Assembly (NCBI RefSeq): GCF_000164865.1
Contig: NC_014618.1
Coordinates: forward strand, 3,038,001-3,102,000
Direction: 5' to 3'
From: [Enterobacter] lignolyticus SCF1
Lineage (GTDB): Bacteria > Pseudomonadota > Gammaproteobacteria > Enterobacterales > Enterobacteriaceae
DNA: 64,000 nucleotides
Position numbers and translations under genes: made by a program. Each line of letters opens with the position of its first letter. The first letter of the stretch is position 1. Positions 47,791-57,313 of the stretch are shown here, in pieces. The notes beneath the pieces were generated by a model. That model did not search any database. It saw only the letters and a list, made by a program, of their open reading frames with translations, and was not told where the DNA came from.

Positions 47791-49083
47791 TTATCCGATG
47801 AACTCTAGTCCTTTCATATAAGGACGCAGTACTTCCGGGATAGCGATACGACCGTCCGCCTGCTGATAGTTTTCCATCACCGCCACCAGCGTACGGCCAA
47901 CCGCCAGACCAGAACCGTTCAGGGTGTGAACCAGACGGGTCTTCTTGTCAGACTTGCTGCGGCAGCGGGCCTGCATACGACGGGCCTGGAAGTCCCAGAC
48001 GTTAGAGCAGGAGGAAATTTCGCGATAGGTATTCTGCGCCGGAACCCAGACTTCCAGATCGAACGTTTTGCAGGCGCCGAAGCCCATATCGCCCGTACAC
48101 AGCGCCACACGGCGATACGGCAGACCCAGCAGCTCCAGTACCTTCTCGGCGTGGCTGGTCATCTCTTCCAGCGCGTCCATAGAATCTTCCGGACGGACTA
48201 TCTGCACCATCTCGACCTTGTCAAACTGGTGCATACGGATAAGACCGCGGGTATCGCGACCGTAGGAACCGGCTTCAGAACGGAAGCACGGCGAATGCGC
48301 GGTCAGCTTGATCGGCAGATCGTCTTCATCAAGAATTTCGTCGCGAACAAGGTTGGTCAGCGGCACTTCTGCGGTTGGGATCAGCGCATAGTTGCTGCTG
48401 TCCGCTTCTTCTTCCAGCGGACGCGTGTGGAACAGGTCGCCGGCAAATTTCGGCAGCTGGCCGGTACCGTACAGGGTGTCGTGGTTCACCAGATACGGCA
48501 CGTAGGTTTCGCTGTAGCCGTGCTGTTCAGTGTGCAGATCCAGCATAAACTGCGCCAGCGCGCGGTGCAGATGGGCGATTTGCCCTTTCATCACCACAAA
48601 ACGGGAGCCGGTCAGCTTCACAGCGGCGGCAAAATCCAGCCCCGCGTGCATTTCGCCGAGCGTCACATGGTCGCGAACGTCGAAGTCAAACTCGCGCGGG
48701 GTACCCCAGCGTTTCACTTCAACGTTGTCGTTTTCGTCTTTACCTACCGGCACGCTGTCGTCAGGAATGTTCGGGATTGCGAGCGCGATATCGCGGATTT
48801 CCGCCTGCAGCACGTCCAGCTCGGCTTTCGCCTGATCCAGTTCTTCGCCAAGCTTGTTCACTTCCAGGCGTAACGGCTCGATGTCTTCCCCACGCGCTTT
48901 CGCCTGGCCAATGGATTTCGATCGCGAGTTGCGTTCAGCCTGCAGGTTTTCGGTTTGAACCTGCAGAACTTTACGACGCTCTTCAAGAGCGCGCAGTTTA
49001 TCTACATCCAGCTTAAAGCCCCGGCGTGCCAGTTTTTCTGCGACTGCGTCTGGCTCGTTACGCAGCAGATTGGGATCGAGCAT
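47791..49083 (-). CDS. serS: Seryl-tRNA synthetase
   Basis: Predicted 430 aa, the E. coli length. An N-terminal antiparallel coiled coil (rich in K, E, L, Q) contacts the long variable arm of tRNA-Ser, and class II motifs 2 (FRSEAGSYGRDTRGLIRMHQ) and 3 (GRTLVAVMENYQQADGRI) form the active site. Last gene of the ftsK-lolA-rarA-serS direction, with the usual order. Confidence 0.98.
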   Translation of the reverse strand: MLDPNLLRNEPDAVAEKLARRGFKLDVDKLRALEERRKVLQVQTENLQAERNSRSKSIGQAKARGEDIEPLRLEVNKLGEELDQAKAELDVLQAEIRDIALAIPNIPDDSVPVGKDENDNVEVKRWGTPREFDFDVRDHVTLGEMHAGLDFAAAVKLTGSRFVVMKGQIAHLHRALAQFMLDLHTEQHGYSETYVPYLVNHDTLYGTGQLPKFAGDLFHTRPLEEEADSSNYALIPTAEVPLTNLVRDEILDEDDLPIKLTAHSPCFRSEAGSYGRDTRGLIRMHQFDKVEMVQIVRPEDSMDALEEMTSHAEKVLELLGLPYRRVALCTGDMGFGACKTFDLEVWVPAQNTYREISSCSNVWDFQARRMQARCRSKSDKKTRLVHTLNGSGLAVGRTLVAVMENYQQADGRIAIPEVLRPYMKGLEFIG

Positions 49084-49178
49084 GCTTATCCTGTGCTTAT
49101 CGAATTAATAAAATAGGAGGAAATGACCGCAGCCTGCGGTCACAGAGATACCTTACCAACATTACCGCAACGTCAGGC

Positions 49179-50522
49179 CTAACGGTAGCGTTTTATAGGG
49201 CTATTTTGATCCTGTCCGGCGAGCCAGGCGAGCTTTTCGCCAATCTTGCCTTCAAGACCTCTGTTTGTCGGGTGATAATAGCGCGTTTGTGCCAGCTCCT
49301 GCGGGAAATACTCCTCCCCCGCCGCGTAGGCGTTGGGCTCATCGTGCGCGTAGCGGTACTCCTGTCCGTAGCCCATTTCCTTCATCAGCTTCGTCGGCGC
49401 ATTGCGCAGATGCACCGGCACGTCGTAATCCGGACGCTCGCGGGCGTCGGCCATCGCGGCCTTAAAGGCGGTATAGACGGCATTGCTTTTCGGCGCGCAG
49501 GCGAGATAGACAATGGCCTGCGCGATAGCCCGCTCGCCCTCAGCAGGCCCCACGCGGGTAAAACAGTCCCAGGCGGAAAGCGCCACCTGCATGGCGCGTG
49601 GGTCGGCGTTACCGACATCTTCAGAAGCGATAGCCAGGCAGCGGCGGGCGACGTACAGCGGGTCGCCGCCGGCGGTGATGATGCGCGCATACCAGTACAG
49701 CGCGGCATCCGGCGCGCTGCCGCGTACCGACTTATGCAGCGCCGAAATAAGATCGTAAAACCGATCGCCCTTATTATCAAAACGCGCGCTGCGCTCGCCG
49801 GCGATTTCAGTCAGCAGCCCGGCCTTCAGCACGCGCTTACCGGCATCGTCGCTCTCGGCCATATCAGCCATCATTTCCAGCGTGTTCAGCGCCCGGCGCG
49901 CATCGCCGTTGACCAGCTCAGCGATAGCCCGCCGGGTATCGTCCGGCAGCACGATGTTCTGGCCGCCGTAGCCGCGCGACGTATCGTCCATCGCCTGGGT
50001 CAATACCAGCTCGATATCGTCGACGGACAGGGATTTCAGCAGATATACGCGGGCGCGCGACAGCAGCGCCGAGTTGAGCTCAAAAGAGGGGTTTTCCGTG
50101 GTCGCGCCGATGAAGGTGATCGTGCCGTCTTCAATATGCGGCAGGAATGCATCCTGCTGGCTTTTATTAAAGCGGTGGACTTCGTCGACGAACAAAATCG
50201 TACGGCGGCCCGCGTTGCGGTTCTGACGGGCCCGCTCGATCGCTTCGCGAATCTCCTTCACGCCGGACGTCACGGCGGAGATCCGCTCAACGTCGGCGCT
50301 GGCATAACGGGCGATAACCTCCGCCAGCGTCGTTTTTCCGGTACCGGGCGGCCCCCAGAGGATCATCGAATGCAGATGTCCGGCCTCGATGGCGCGCGGC
50401 AGAGGTTTACCCGGCGCCAGCAGGTGCTGCTGGCCGATGTACTGCGCTAACGTTTCTGGCCGCATACGCGCGGCCAGAGGTTGAAAGGCATTATCGGAAA
50501 AATCGAGCGACAGGTTGCTCAC
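49179..50522 (-). CDS. rarA: RarA (MgsA) replication-associated AAA+ ATPase
   Basis: Predicted 447 aa. Walker A GPPGTGKTTLAEVIARY, Walker B ILFVDEVHRFNKSQQD and the sensor region identify the clamp-loader-like AAA+ family of RarA/WRNIP1/Mgs1. It works at stalled replication forks with SSB. It starts 9 bp after the lolA stop and probably shares its transcript. Confidence 0.96.
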   Translation of the reverse strand: MSNLSLDFSDNAFQPLAARMRPETLAQYIGQQHLLAPGKPLPRAIEAGHLHSMILWGPPGTGKTTLAEVIARYASADVERISAVTSGVKEIREAIERARQNRNAGRRTILFVDEVHRFNKSQQDAFLPHIEDGTITFIGATTENPSFELNSALLSRARVYLLKSLSVDDIELVLTQAMDDTSRGYGGQNIVLPDDTRRAIAELVNGDARRALNTLEMMADMAESDDAGKRVLKAGLLTEIAGERSARFDNKGDRFYDLISALHKSVRGSAPDAALYWYARIITAGGDPLYVARRCLAIASEDVGNADPRAMQVALSAWDCFTRVGPAEGERAIAQAIVYLACAPKSNAVYTAFKAAMADARERPDYDVPVHLRNAPTKLMKEMGYGQEYRYAHDEPNAYAAGEEYFPQELAQTRYYHPTNRGLEGKIGEKLAWLAGQDQNSPIKRYR

Positions 50523-50531
50523 GCGTGCCTC

Positions 50532-51143
50532 TTACTTGCGTTGGTCATCCACGGTGACGCCCTTCGGCGGGGTGAAGGAGAACTTAGACGCATCCACCGC
50601 GCCGTTCTGCTGCGACTTCAGCTGATAGCTGCTGCGCTGCTCGTCCTGCTCCACCGCGCTGAACTGGTGAATGGTGCCGTCACGGCCGACGTTAATCGTA
50701 AACTGTTTCAGATTGCCGCTGGAGCCTTTCGGCGTCAGCACGAAGTCATCGCCGTTCTGCTTAATATTGTACTGCTGCCAGTCGCTGGACTGGTTGCGGG
50801 CGATCAGCATAAACGGCGTGTTGCTGGTCGCATCTTTCAGCCAGGTAGCCGTCGCCTGCTCAACGAACGGGTTGTAGAACCACAGGGTTTTACCGTCAGA
50901 GACCAGCACGCTTTCATCCGGCTGCGTCATATGCCAGTTGAACAGGTTAGGACGTTTTACCCACAGATCGCCCTGTCCGTCCTGCACCGCGTTGCCGCTG
51001 CCGTCGGTCACCTTCTGCGTGAAGCTGGCGTGGAAGCTGCTCACCTTATCCAGACGGCTTTTCAGGTCGCTTGCCGCATCGGCCCAAACGCTGCTGGCAA
51101 CAAAGCTGGTCAGTAAAGCACAGGTGATGGCGATTTTTTTCAT
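50532..51143 (-). CDS. lolA: LolA periplasmic lipoprotein carrier
   Basis: Predicted 203 aa with signal peptide MKKIAITCALLTSFVASSVW-A and cleavage before DAASDLK. LolA takes outer-membrane lipoproteins from LolCDE and hands them to LolB across the periplasm. Length and sequence are of the usual type. It lies between rarA and ftsK, 121 bp after ftsK. Confidence 0.97.
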   Translation of the reverse strand: MKKIAITCALLTSFVASSVWADAASDLKSRLDKVSSFHASFTQKVTDGSGNAVQDGQGDLWVKRPNLFNWHMTQPDESVLVSDGKTLWFYNPFVEQATATWLKDATSNTPFMLIARNQSSDWQQYNIKQNGDDFVLTPKGSSGNLKQFTINVGRDGTIHQFSAVEQDEQRSSYQLKSQQNGAVDASKFSFTPPKGVTVDDQRK

Positions 51144-51263
51144 CTTGATTCCTTAAATGCGTCACTCCCGACGCGGGAGCCTCTTGTCCCCACTGTAGGC
51201 CTCGCGCCCACAGGGGAACAGAAGAAAATGCTGATTCTTTGGTTATTTACCCAACTTTGCACA

Positions 51264-54200
51264 TCAGTCAAACGGCGGCGGCGCCAGCACCTCACGGTTG
51301 CCGTTATGACCGGCCTCGCTGACGATGCCCTGCGCTTCCATTTGCTCAATGATGCGCGCCGCGCGGTTGTAGCCGATGCGGAACTGGCGCTGGACGCCGG
51401 AAATGGACGCTTTGCGTTTTTCCGTCACGAAGTTAACGGCCTGGTCGAACAGCGGGTCGAGCTCCTCGCCGCTGTCAAAACCACCGCCGCCGCCTTCGCT
51501 TTCGCTGTCGGAGGTAATGCCGTCAACGTACTGCGGACGACCGCGCGCCTTCCAGTCCTGCACCACGGCGTGTACTTCCTGATCGCGAACAAATGCGCCG
51601 TGAACGCGCACCGGCGCGGCGCTGGAGTTCGGCCCGGCATACAGCATGTCCCCCATCCCGAGCAGCGATTCCGCCCCGCCCTGATCGAGGATCGTACGGG
51701 AGTCAATCTTACTGGAAACGGTAAAGGCGATACGGGTCGGAATGTTGGCTTTAATCAGGCCCGTGATCACGTCAACCGACGGACGCTGCGTCGCCAGCAC
51801 CAGGTGAATACCAGCAGCGCGCGCTTTCTGCGCCAGACGGGCGATAAGCTCTTCCACTTTTTTACCGACGGTCATCATCAGGTCGGCGAATTCGTCCACC
51901 ATCACCACGATATACGGCAGTTTTTCCAGCGTCGGATGCACGGCATCCATGCTGTCGCCCGGCTTCCAGTATGGGTCCGGAATCGGACGTCCCATACGTG
52001 CCGCCTCGGCGATTTTTTCGTTATACCCCGCCAGATTACGTACGCCCAGCGCGGACATCAGCTTGTAGCGGCGCTCCATTTCGTTGACGCTCCAGCGCAG
52101 GGCGTTGGCGGCGTCCTTCATGTCGGTGACGACTTCCGTCAGCAGATGCGGGATGCCTTCATAGACCGAAAGCTCCAGCATTTTCGGGTCGATCATGATG
52201 AAACGCACATCTTCCGGCTGCGCTTTGTAGAGCATGCTGAGGATCATGGCGTTGACGCCAACCGACTTACCGGAACCGGTCGTCCCGGCAACCAGCAGGT
52301 GCGGCATTTTCGCCAGATCGGCAATCACCGGTTCACCGGCGATATCTTTCCCCAGCACCACGGTCAGCGGCGACGGGCTCTCGCGGAATTTCGCGCAGTC
52401 CAGCACTTCTCGCAGATACACGGTCTGGCGTTTCTTGTTCGGCAGCTCCAGCCCGACGTACGGTCTGCCGGGGATCACTTCCACCACGCGAACGGCAACG
52501 GTCGACAGTGAACGGGCGAGATCGCGGGACAGGTTGGAGATACGGGCGGCTTTCACCCCCGGCGCCAGATTCAGCTCGAAGCGGGTGATAACCGGCCCCG
52601 GCGAATAGTTAACGACATCCGCTTTAATGCGGAAATCCGCCAGACGAGCTTCCACCAGTCGCGCCATCTGCTCTAGCGCGAAGGTGTCTACCGGCTCGAT
52701 TTCCGTCGGCGGCGGGGTTAACAGATCCAGCGACGGCAGCGGCGTGGTCGGCTTATTCAGCGGACGCGAATCGCCATTACGCATCAGCAGCGGGTGAATC
52801 AGGCTCTCCTGCGGCTGCGGCTGCGGCGCGGGCTGCGGCGGCTGTTGATATGCGGGCTGCTGTACCTGCTGCGGATGCGCCTGCTGGGCGTACTGCTGCA
52901 CAGGCGGCTCCTGCGGCGCAACGCCCGGGGTAAAGAGCGGCGCTTTCGGGCCGTCGTCTACCAGCGTTTTCATTGGTGAAAATTCAAAATCCGCCAGCGA
53001 GAACGGGTTGGCGCCAGCCGGCTGATCCCCGGCATAGCGCGCCTGCTGCTGGGCGGCAAACTGACGCGCCAGCTCGGCCTGCTCCGCGGTATCGTCGTCT
53101 TCCACCGCATCGTCTTCATATTCCTCGCCGTAGCGCTGGTGCTGAGAGGCGGCGAACTGGCGGGCCAGCTCATCCTGCTGCTGCGCCTCGGCCTCCTCGT
53201 CGCCGATCGGCTCATCGGAATAGTGCTGATGACGTTCCGCTTCGCGGGCTCGCTCGTCCGCCATGCGCTGCGACGGTATTTTGATGCCAAAAGAGGCGGA
53301 GGCCAGCTCGCGGCGCGTCGGCACCCGCACGCGATTCGGACGCGGCAGCTGAGGGCCGATGCCCTCCTTCACCTGCGCGCGCGGCCCTTCGGCCGGGCTG
53401 AACAACGGCGCGGAGGCGGCAGCCGTTACCGCTGCGACGCCCGCCGCCTGCTTAACGCTTGCCGCCACGGGCGCAACCGCGACCGTCGGATCGATAGCGG
53501 GCACGACTGACGGCGCAACGGCCGGTTTTATCGCGGCGGGCTCCGGCACAGGCTGATACCAGGCCGCCAGCTGTTCACGCTCGCGCGCGCGTTTTTCTTC
53601 CACTTCTTCGAAATAATAGAGCGGCGGACGCTGCGGTTTAACCTCTTCCACCGGCTCTGGCTCCGGCATCTCCGGTGCTACCGGCTGCGCAAACACAGGT
53701 TCCTGATGCGGCGGATATTCCGGTTCCGGCTGATAATACGTCGGCGGCTCGGCCTGATACACCGGCTGTTCCGGCTGCTGCCAGTATTCAGGCTGCGCAG
53801 GCTGTTCAACAACCGGCTCCTGCCAGAACGCTTCAGGCTGCACGTACTCGGGTTTCGCAGGCGCAGCCTGCGGCGGCCAGCTGTCCGGGGACGGCGCGAT
53901 GGCCGGCTCGGCGGTTTGCGGGCCAGGCACCGGCTGCCATTCCACGGCGGGCTGCATGAGCTCAGCATCGCTGCCAGCAGGCATCGCTGGCGCAATCGGC
54001 GCGGCAACGCCCGGAATCGCGCCCGCTGTCGCCGCCGCGGCCGTCACTGCGCCGGTAATCGAATGGCCGTTAAGCAGCGGATCGTTTTCATCCCAGGCCG
54101 CCGCCGGACGCGCCGCGCTTTGTCCTGAAAACAGTACGTCGTCCGCGTCCGGCTGGCGCGTAGCGCTATGGCCGGAAAACAGCACGTCGTCCGGATCGAC

Positions 54201-55052
54201 AGACTGCCCCTGCGCGACATAGCGCGCCTCATCGTCGGGGTCGTCCATACGTTTGCCGGAAAACAGCGCCGCGTCGGTGTGACGGCCCATCGGGTTAATA
54301 AACTTCTCGGCCATACGCTTGCGGCGGGCCAGCGCGCCGCGCAGGATCCGCGTACGCCGCGCTTCTTTGCGCGGCGGCGCCTGCTCGTCTTCGTCGTCCT
54401 CATACTCTTCGTCATCAACCCAGGTGTCGTCACGACGGGTTCTGTTGCTGGCGAAGGTGAGAATATTGAGGATCAGGCTGCCGAGTTTTTCCGCGATGCT
54501 GACCCATGACCAGCCGGTAAACAGCGTCAGACCGGCGGCCCAGATGCAAAGCAGCGCAATCGTACCGCCGCTGCTGTGCAGCATCGGCTGCAGCGCCGTG
54601 CTCAGCAGGCTGCCAATCACGCCGCCGGAGGCGAAATACCAGATATCATCGGCATTAATGGCCGCCAGGCCGCAGGAGGTCAGGATCAGCGCCAGCACGC
54701 CAATCAGGCGTAGCGAAACGGCAAAATAGTCGACGTACTCGTCGCTGGCGCGGTGGCGCCAGGCGAACCAGCAGCCGCCGATGATGATCACCGGAATGGT
54801 GTACGCCATCACGCCGAAAATAAAGAACAGCGTGTCGGCAAGCCAGGCGCCGGGCGCTCCGCAAAGATTATGAATAGGCTCATGCCAGGCGGTCTGCGAC
54901 CAGCTGGGATCTGAAGGGTTAAAGCTGAGCAGAGCGGCCATCAGCCAGACGGCAAAAAGGGAACATAAGAGCAGTAACGCCTCCAGAAGTCGGCGCCCGC
55001 TGCTTAACTTGGTAAATGTGACTTCTTTGTCTTCAGTATATTCCTGGCTCAA
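51264..55052 (-). CDS. ftsK: FtsK DNA translocase
   Basis: Predicted 1262 aa, shorter than E. coli (1329) mainly in the linker. Four N-terminal membrane segments (residues about 24-180) act at the septum; a long linker rich in Pro, Gln, Glu and Ala follows; the C-terminal motor has Walker A GTTGSGKSVGVNAM and Walker B IVVMVDEFADLM; the last 60 residues form the gamma winged helix (RQFRIGYNRAARIIEQM) that reads KOPS and activates XerD. The linker holds a fourfold imperfect repeat around LFSG (residues about 260-330) and a twofold ELARQFAA repeat. Divergent from nothing; lrp lies upstream in the same direction. Confidence 0.97.
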   Translation of the reverse strand: MSQEYTEDKEVTFTKLSSGRRLLEALLLLCSLFAVWLMAALLSFNPSDPSWSQTAWHEPIHNLCGAPGAWLADTLFFIFGVMAYTIPVIIIGGCWFAWRHRASDEYVDYFAVSLRLIGVLALILTSCGLAAINADDIWYFASGGVIGSLLSTALQPMLHSSGGTIALLCIWAAGLTLFTGWSWVSIAEKLGSLILNILTFASNRTRRDDTWVDDEEYEDDEDEQAPPRKEARRTRILRGALARRKRMAEKFINPMGRHTDAALFSGKRMDDPDDEARYVAQGQSVDPDDVLFSGHSATRQPDADDVLFSGQSAARPAAAWDENDPLLNGHSITGAVTAAAATAGAIPGVAAPIAPAMPAGSDAELMQPAVEWQPVPGPQTAEPAIAPSPDSWPPQAAPAKPEYVQPEAFWQEPVVEQPAQPEYWQQPEQPVYQAEPPTYYQPEPEYPPHQEPVFAQPVAPEMPEPEPVEEVKPQRPPLYYFEEVEEKRAREREQLAAWYQPVPEPAAIKPAVAPSVVPAIDPTVAVAPVAASVKQAAGVAAVTAAASAPLFSPAEGPRAQVKEGIGPQLPRPNRVRVPTRRELASASFGIKIPSQRMADERAREAERHQHYSDEPIGDEEAEAQQQDELARQFAASQHQRYGEEYEDDAVEDDDTAEQAELARQFAAQQQARYAGDQPAGANPFSLADFEFSPMKTLVDDGPKAPLFTPGVAPQEPPVQQYAQQAHPQQVQQPAYQQPPQPAPQPQPQESLIHPLLMRNGDSRPLNKPTTPLPSLDLLTPPPTEIEPVDTFALEQMARLVEARLADFRIKADVVNYSPGPVITRFELNLAPGVKAARISNLSRDLARSLSTVAVRVVEVIPGRPYVGLELPNKKRQTVYLREVLDCAKFRESPSPLTVVLGKDIAGEPVIADLAKMPHLLVAGTTGSGKSVGVNAMILSMLYKAQPEDVRFIMIDPKMLELSVYEGIPHLLTEVVTDMKDAANALRWSVNEMERRYKLMSALGVRNLAGYNEKIAEAARMGRPIPDPYWKPGDSMDAVHPTLEKLPYIVVMVDEFADLMMTVGKKVEELIARLAQKARAAGIHLVLATQRPSVDVITGLIKANIPTRIAFTVSSKIDSRTILDQGGAESLLGMGDMLYAGPNSSAAPVRVHGAFVRDQEVHAVVQDWKARGRPQYVDGITSDSESEGGGGGFDSGEELDPLFDQAVNFVTEKRKASISGVQRQFRIGYNRAARIIEQMEAQGIVSEAGHNGNREVLAPPPFD

Positions 55053-55101
55053 GAAAGGCTCTCCAGGTTCCAGGCGCTTTCCTGCCTGATGCTAAAACGG
55101 A

Positions 55102-55131
55102 CAACAGCGCCGGGTCTCCCCGGCACTGTTG
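55102..55131 (-). terminator. Hairpin after lrp
   Basis: CAACAGCGCCGGG pairs with CCCGGCACTGTTG with one mismatch. On the minus strand CCGTTTT follows. It lies between lrp and ftsK and probably ends lrp. Confidence 0.6.
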
Positions 55132-55187
55132 CTGTATGGATTAACAGGAGTGTAATCAACTTGTGCTGATTTTGCACCTGTTCCGTA

Positions 55188-55682
55188 TTAGCGAGTCTTA
55201 ATAACCAGACGATTACTCTGTTTGACTTCTTCCATAACCACGTAGGTACGGGTGTCGTTCACGCCCGGCAGGCGCAACAGGGTCTCGCCCAACAACTTAC
55301 GGTACGCTGACATATCCGGCACGCGGGTTTTCAACAGGTAGTCGAAATCACCGGAAACCAGATGACATTCTTGAATTTCTTCAAGTTTCTGTACAGCGGC
55401 GTTAAATTGCTCAAACACATCCGGCGCGCCACGATTCAGAGTAATCTCAACAAAAACCAGAAGTGATGCATCCAGATAATGCGGGTTCAGCAGCGCGGTA
55501 TAGCCCTGAATAAACCCTTGTCTTTCCAGCCGACGCACACGCTCGAGGCAAGGTGTCGGAGAAAGTCCCACTCGCTTAGAAAGCTCGACGTTGGAAATAC
55601 GCCCATCCTTTTGCAACTCGTTCAAAATGTTACGATCGATGCGGTCGAGATCTTTGCCTGGGCGCTTCTTGCTATCTACCAT
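55188..55682 (-). CDS. lrp: Lrp leucine-responsive regulator
   Basis: Predicted 164 aa, starting MVDSKKRPGKDLDRIDRNIL at 55682; the upstream in-frame extension is not part of Lrp. An N-terminal helix-turn-helix (NVELSKRVGLSPTPCLERVR) is followed by the RAM ligand-binding domain. Lrp controls amino acid metabolism, pili and feast-famine transitions and is nearly invariant among enterobacteria. Expression is autoregulated and its mRNA has a long leader. Confidence 0.98.
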   Translation of the reverse strand: MVDSKKRPGKDLDRIDRNILNELQKDGRISNVELSKRVGLSPTPCLERVRRLERQGFIQGYTALLNPHYLDASLLVFVEITLNRGAPDVFEQFNAAVQKLEEIQECHLVSGDFDYLLKTRVPDMSAYRKLLGETLLRLPGVNDTRTYVVMEEVKQSNRLVIKTR

Positions 55683-56230
55683 TATTATTGTCTCTCTGTA
55701 TTCCTTCCCTACTCCTGTCTTGACCCTGTGCACTTCACTGTTCAGAGCCTGCCCGCTGTTTGCGACATATTTCTGCTACCCGTTATGTCGCCAAACCCAA
55801 GGGTACGCGTTGAGAAGCCCGTTGCCTGAAGGCAGCCACCGACATCACGCATGGCGTCTGTCCACGCCATGCGTCGAAAACGTTGACCCGGGTAAAAATG
55901 GTATTTCCGTGAATGAAAATTCACCACACACGAAACACTGCTTTTTCTCCCTCCAATGTTTTCGCAAAAGCACAGGTGATTGTCAAAGCAAAACATCGAT
56001 TTTTAGTACAACATGCCGGATATTCATTATCACTGTGGGTTGATCCTCATGTTATCTCCTTATAATTGCCCTAATCACAGTAGAATGAGTTATAGCAATC
56101 GCTGATAAAATCGCCGATTCATAGACAAACTCTATTGCACATATCGTTAACAAAATCCCATCACCCTTTTATTACTCCCGCAAATTCCCTACAATCCCGG
56201 CCAATGTCTGCCAACAATTATGGGGATCTC
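55683..56230. promoter_or_regulatory. lrp leader and lrp/trxB promoter region
   Basis: 548 bp without a protein gene between the divergent lrp and trxB. The lrp side holds three hairpins: 55762-55791 (8-bp stem GCGACATA/TATGTCGC), 55821-55836 (GTTGCC/GGCAGC) and 55847-55874 (perfect 11-bp stem ACGCATGGCGT/ACGCCATGCGT). E. coli lrp also has a leader of about 267 nt and is a small-RNA target. The trxB side is AT-rich; I see no clear operator there. Confidence 0.65.
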
Positions 56231-57199
56231 ATGGGCACGGCCAAACACAGTAAACTGCTTATTCTTGGTTCTGGACCTGCGGGATACACCGCTGCGGTCT
56301 ATGCTGCGCGCGCAAACCTGCAGCCGGTGCTGATTACCGGCATGGAAAAAGGCGGTCAGCTGACCACGACCACGGAAGTGGAAAACTGGCCTGGCGATCC
56401 GCACGACCTGACCGGTCCGCTGCTGATGGAGCGCATGCATGAGCATGCGACGAAGTTCGATACCGAAATCATCTTCGACCATATCAGCAAGGTTGACCTG
56501 CAGAACCGTCCGTTCCGTCTGACCGGCGACAGCGGCGAGTACACCTGCGATGCCTTAATCATCGCCACCGGCGCATCGGCGCGCTATCTCGGCCTGCCGT
56601 CTGAAGAGGCGTTCAAAGGCCGCGGCGTTTCCGCCTGCGCCACCTGCGACGGCTTCTTCTACCGTAATCAGAAGGTCGCAGTCATCGGCGGCGGCAACAC
56701 GGCGGTGGAAGAAGCGCTGTATCTTGCCAACATCGCCGCTGAAGTGCATTTGATCCACCGTCGCGACACCTTCCGCGCGGAGAAAATTCTGATCAAACGC
56801 CTGATGGATAAAGTGGAAAGCGGCAACATTGTGCTGCACACCAACCGCACGCTGGAAGAAGTCACCGGCGACCAGATGGGCGTCAGCGGTCTGCGCATTC
56901 GCGATACGCAAAACAGCGATATCGTGGAATCGCTGGAGGTCGCCGGCCTGTTCGTCGCTATCGGCCACAGCCCGAACACGGCTGTCTTTGACGGTCAGCT
57001 GGAGCTGGAAAACGGCTACATCAAGGTGCAGTCCGGCATTCACGGCAACGCGACCCAGACCAGCATTCCTGGCGTCTTTGCCGCAGGCGACGTGATGGAC
57101 CACATTTACCGCCAGGCGATTACCTCCGCCGGTACGGGTTGTATGGCTGCGCTGGATGCTGAGCGTTACCTCGACGGTTTAGCTGATAAAGCAAAATAA
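56231..57199 (+). CDS. trxB: Thioredoxin reductase
   Basis: Predicted 322 aa, starting MGTAKHSKLLILGSGPAGYT at 56231; a longer upstream frame is not conserved. FAD-binding GSGPAGYTAAVYAARA, the redox pair CATC near residues 136-139, and NADPH-binding GGGNTAVEEALYL are present. It reduces thioredoxin with NADPH. It is followed by cydD, whose product with CydC exports cysteine and glutathione, so redox genes are adjacent; a terminator lies between. Confidence 0.98.
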   Translation: MGTAKHSKLLILGSGPAGYTAAVYAARANLQPVLITGMEKGGQLTTTTEVENWPGDPHDLTGPLLMERMHEHATKFDTEIIFDHISKVDLQNRPFRLTGDSGEYTCDALIIATGASARYLGLPSEEAFKGRGVSACATCDGFFYRNQKVAVIGGGNTAVEEALYLANIAAEVHLIHRRDTFRAEKILIKRLMDKVESGNIVLHTNRTLEEVTGDQMGVSGLRIRDTQNSDIVESLEVAGLFVAIGHSPNTAVFDGQLELENGYIKVQSGIHGNATQTSIPGVFAAGDVMDHIYRQAITSAGTGCMAALDAERYLDGLADKAK

Positions 57200-57226
57200 T
57201 CTTTACAACTCAGTAACAAAGGTAAA

Positions 57227-57255
57227 AAAGGCGACGATAAGTCGCCTTTATTTTT
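57227..57255 (+). terminator. Terminator of trxB
   Basis: The stem AAAGGCGAC/GTCGCCTTT with a 5-base loop is followed by ATTTTT. It lies about 27 bases past the trxB stop. Confidence 0.85.
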
Positions 57256-57313
57256 GCGACGTTGTAACATTGCCGGGCCCAATATACTCAGATGACACCT
57301 GCATAAGCACGCA

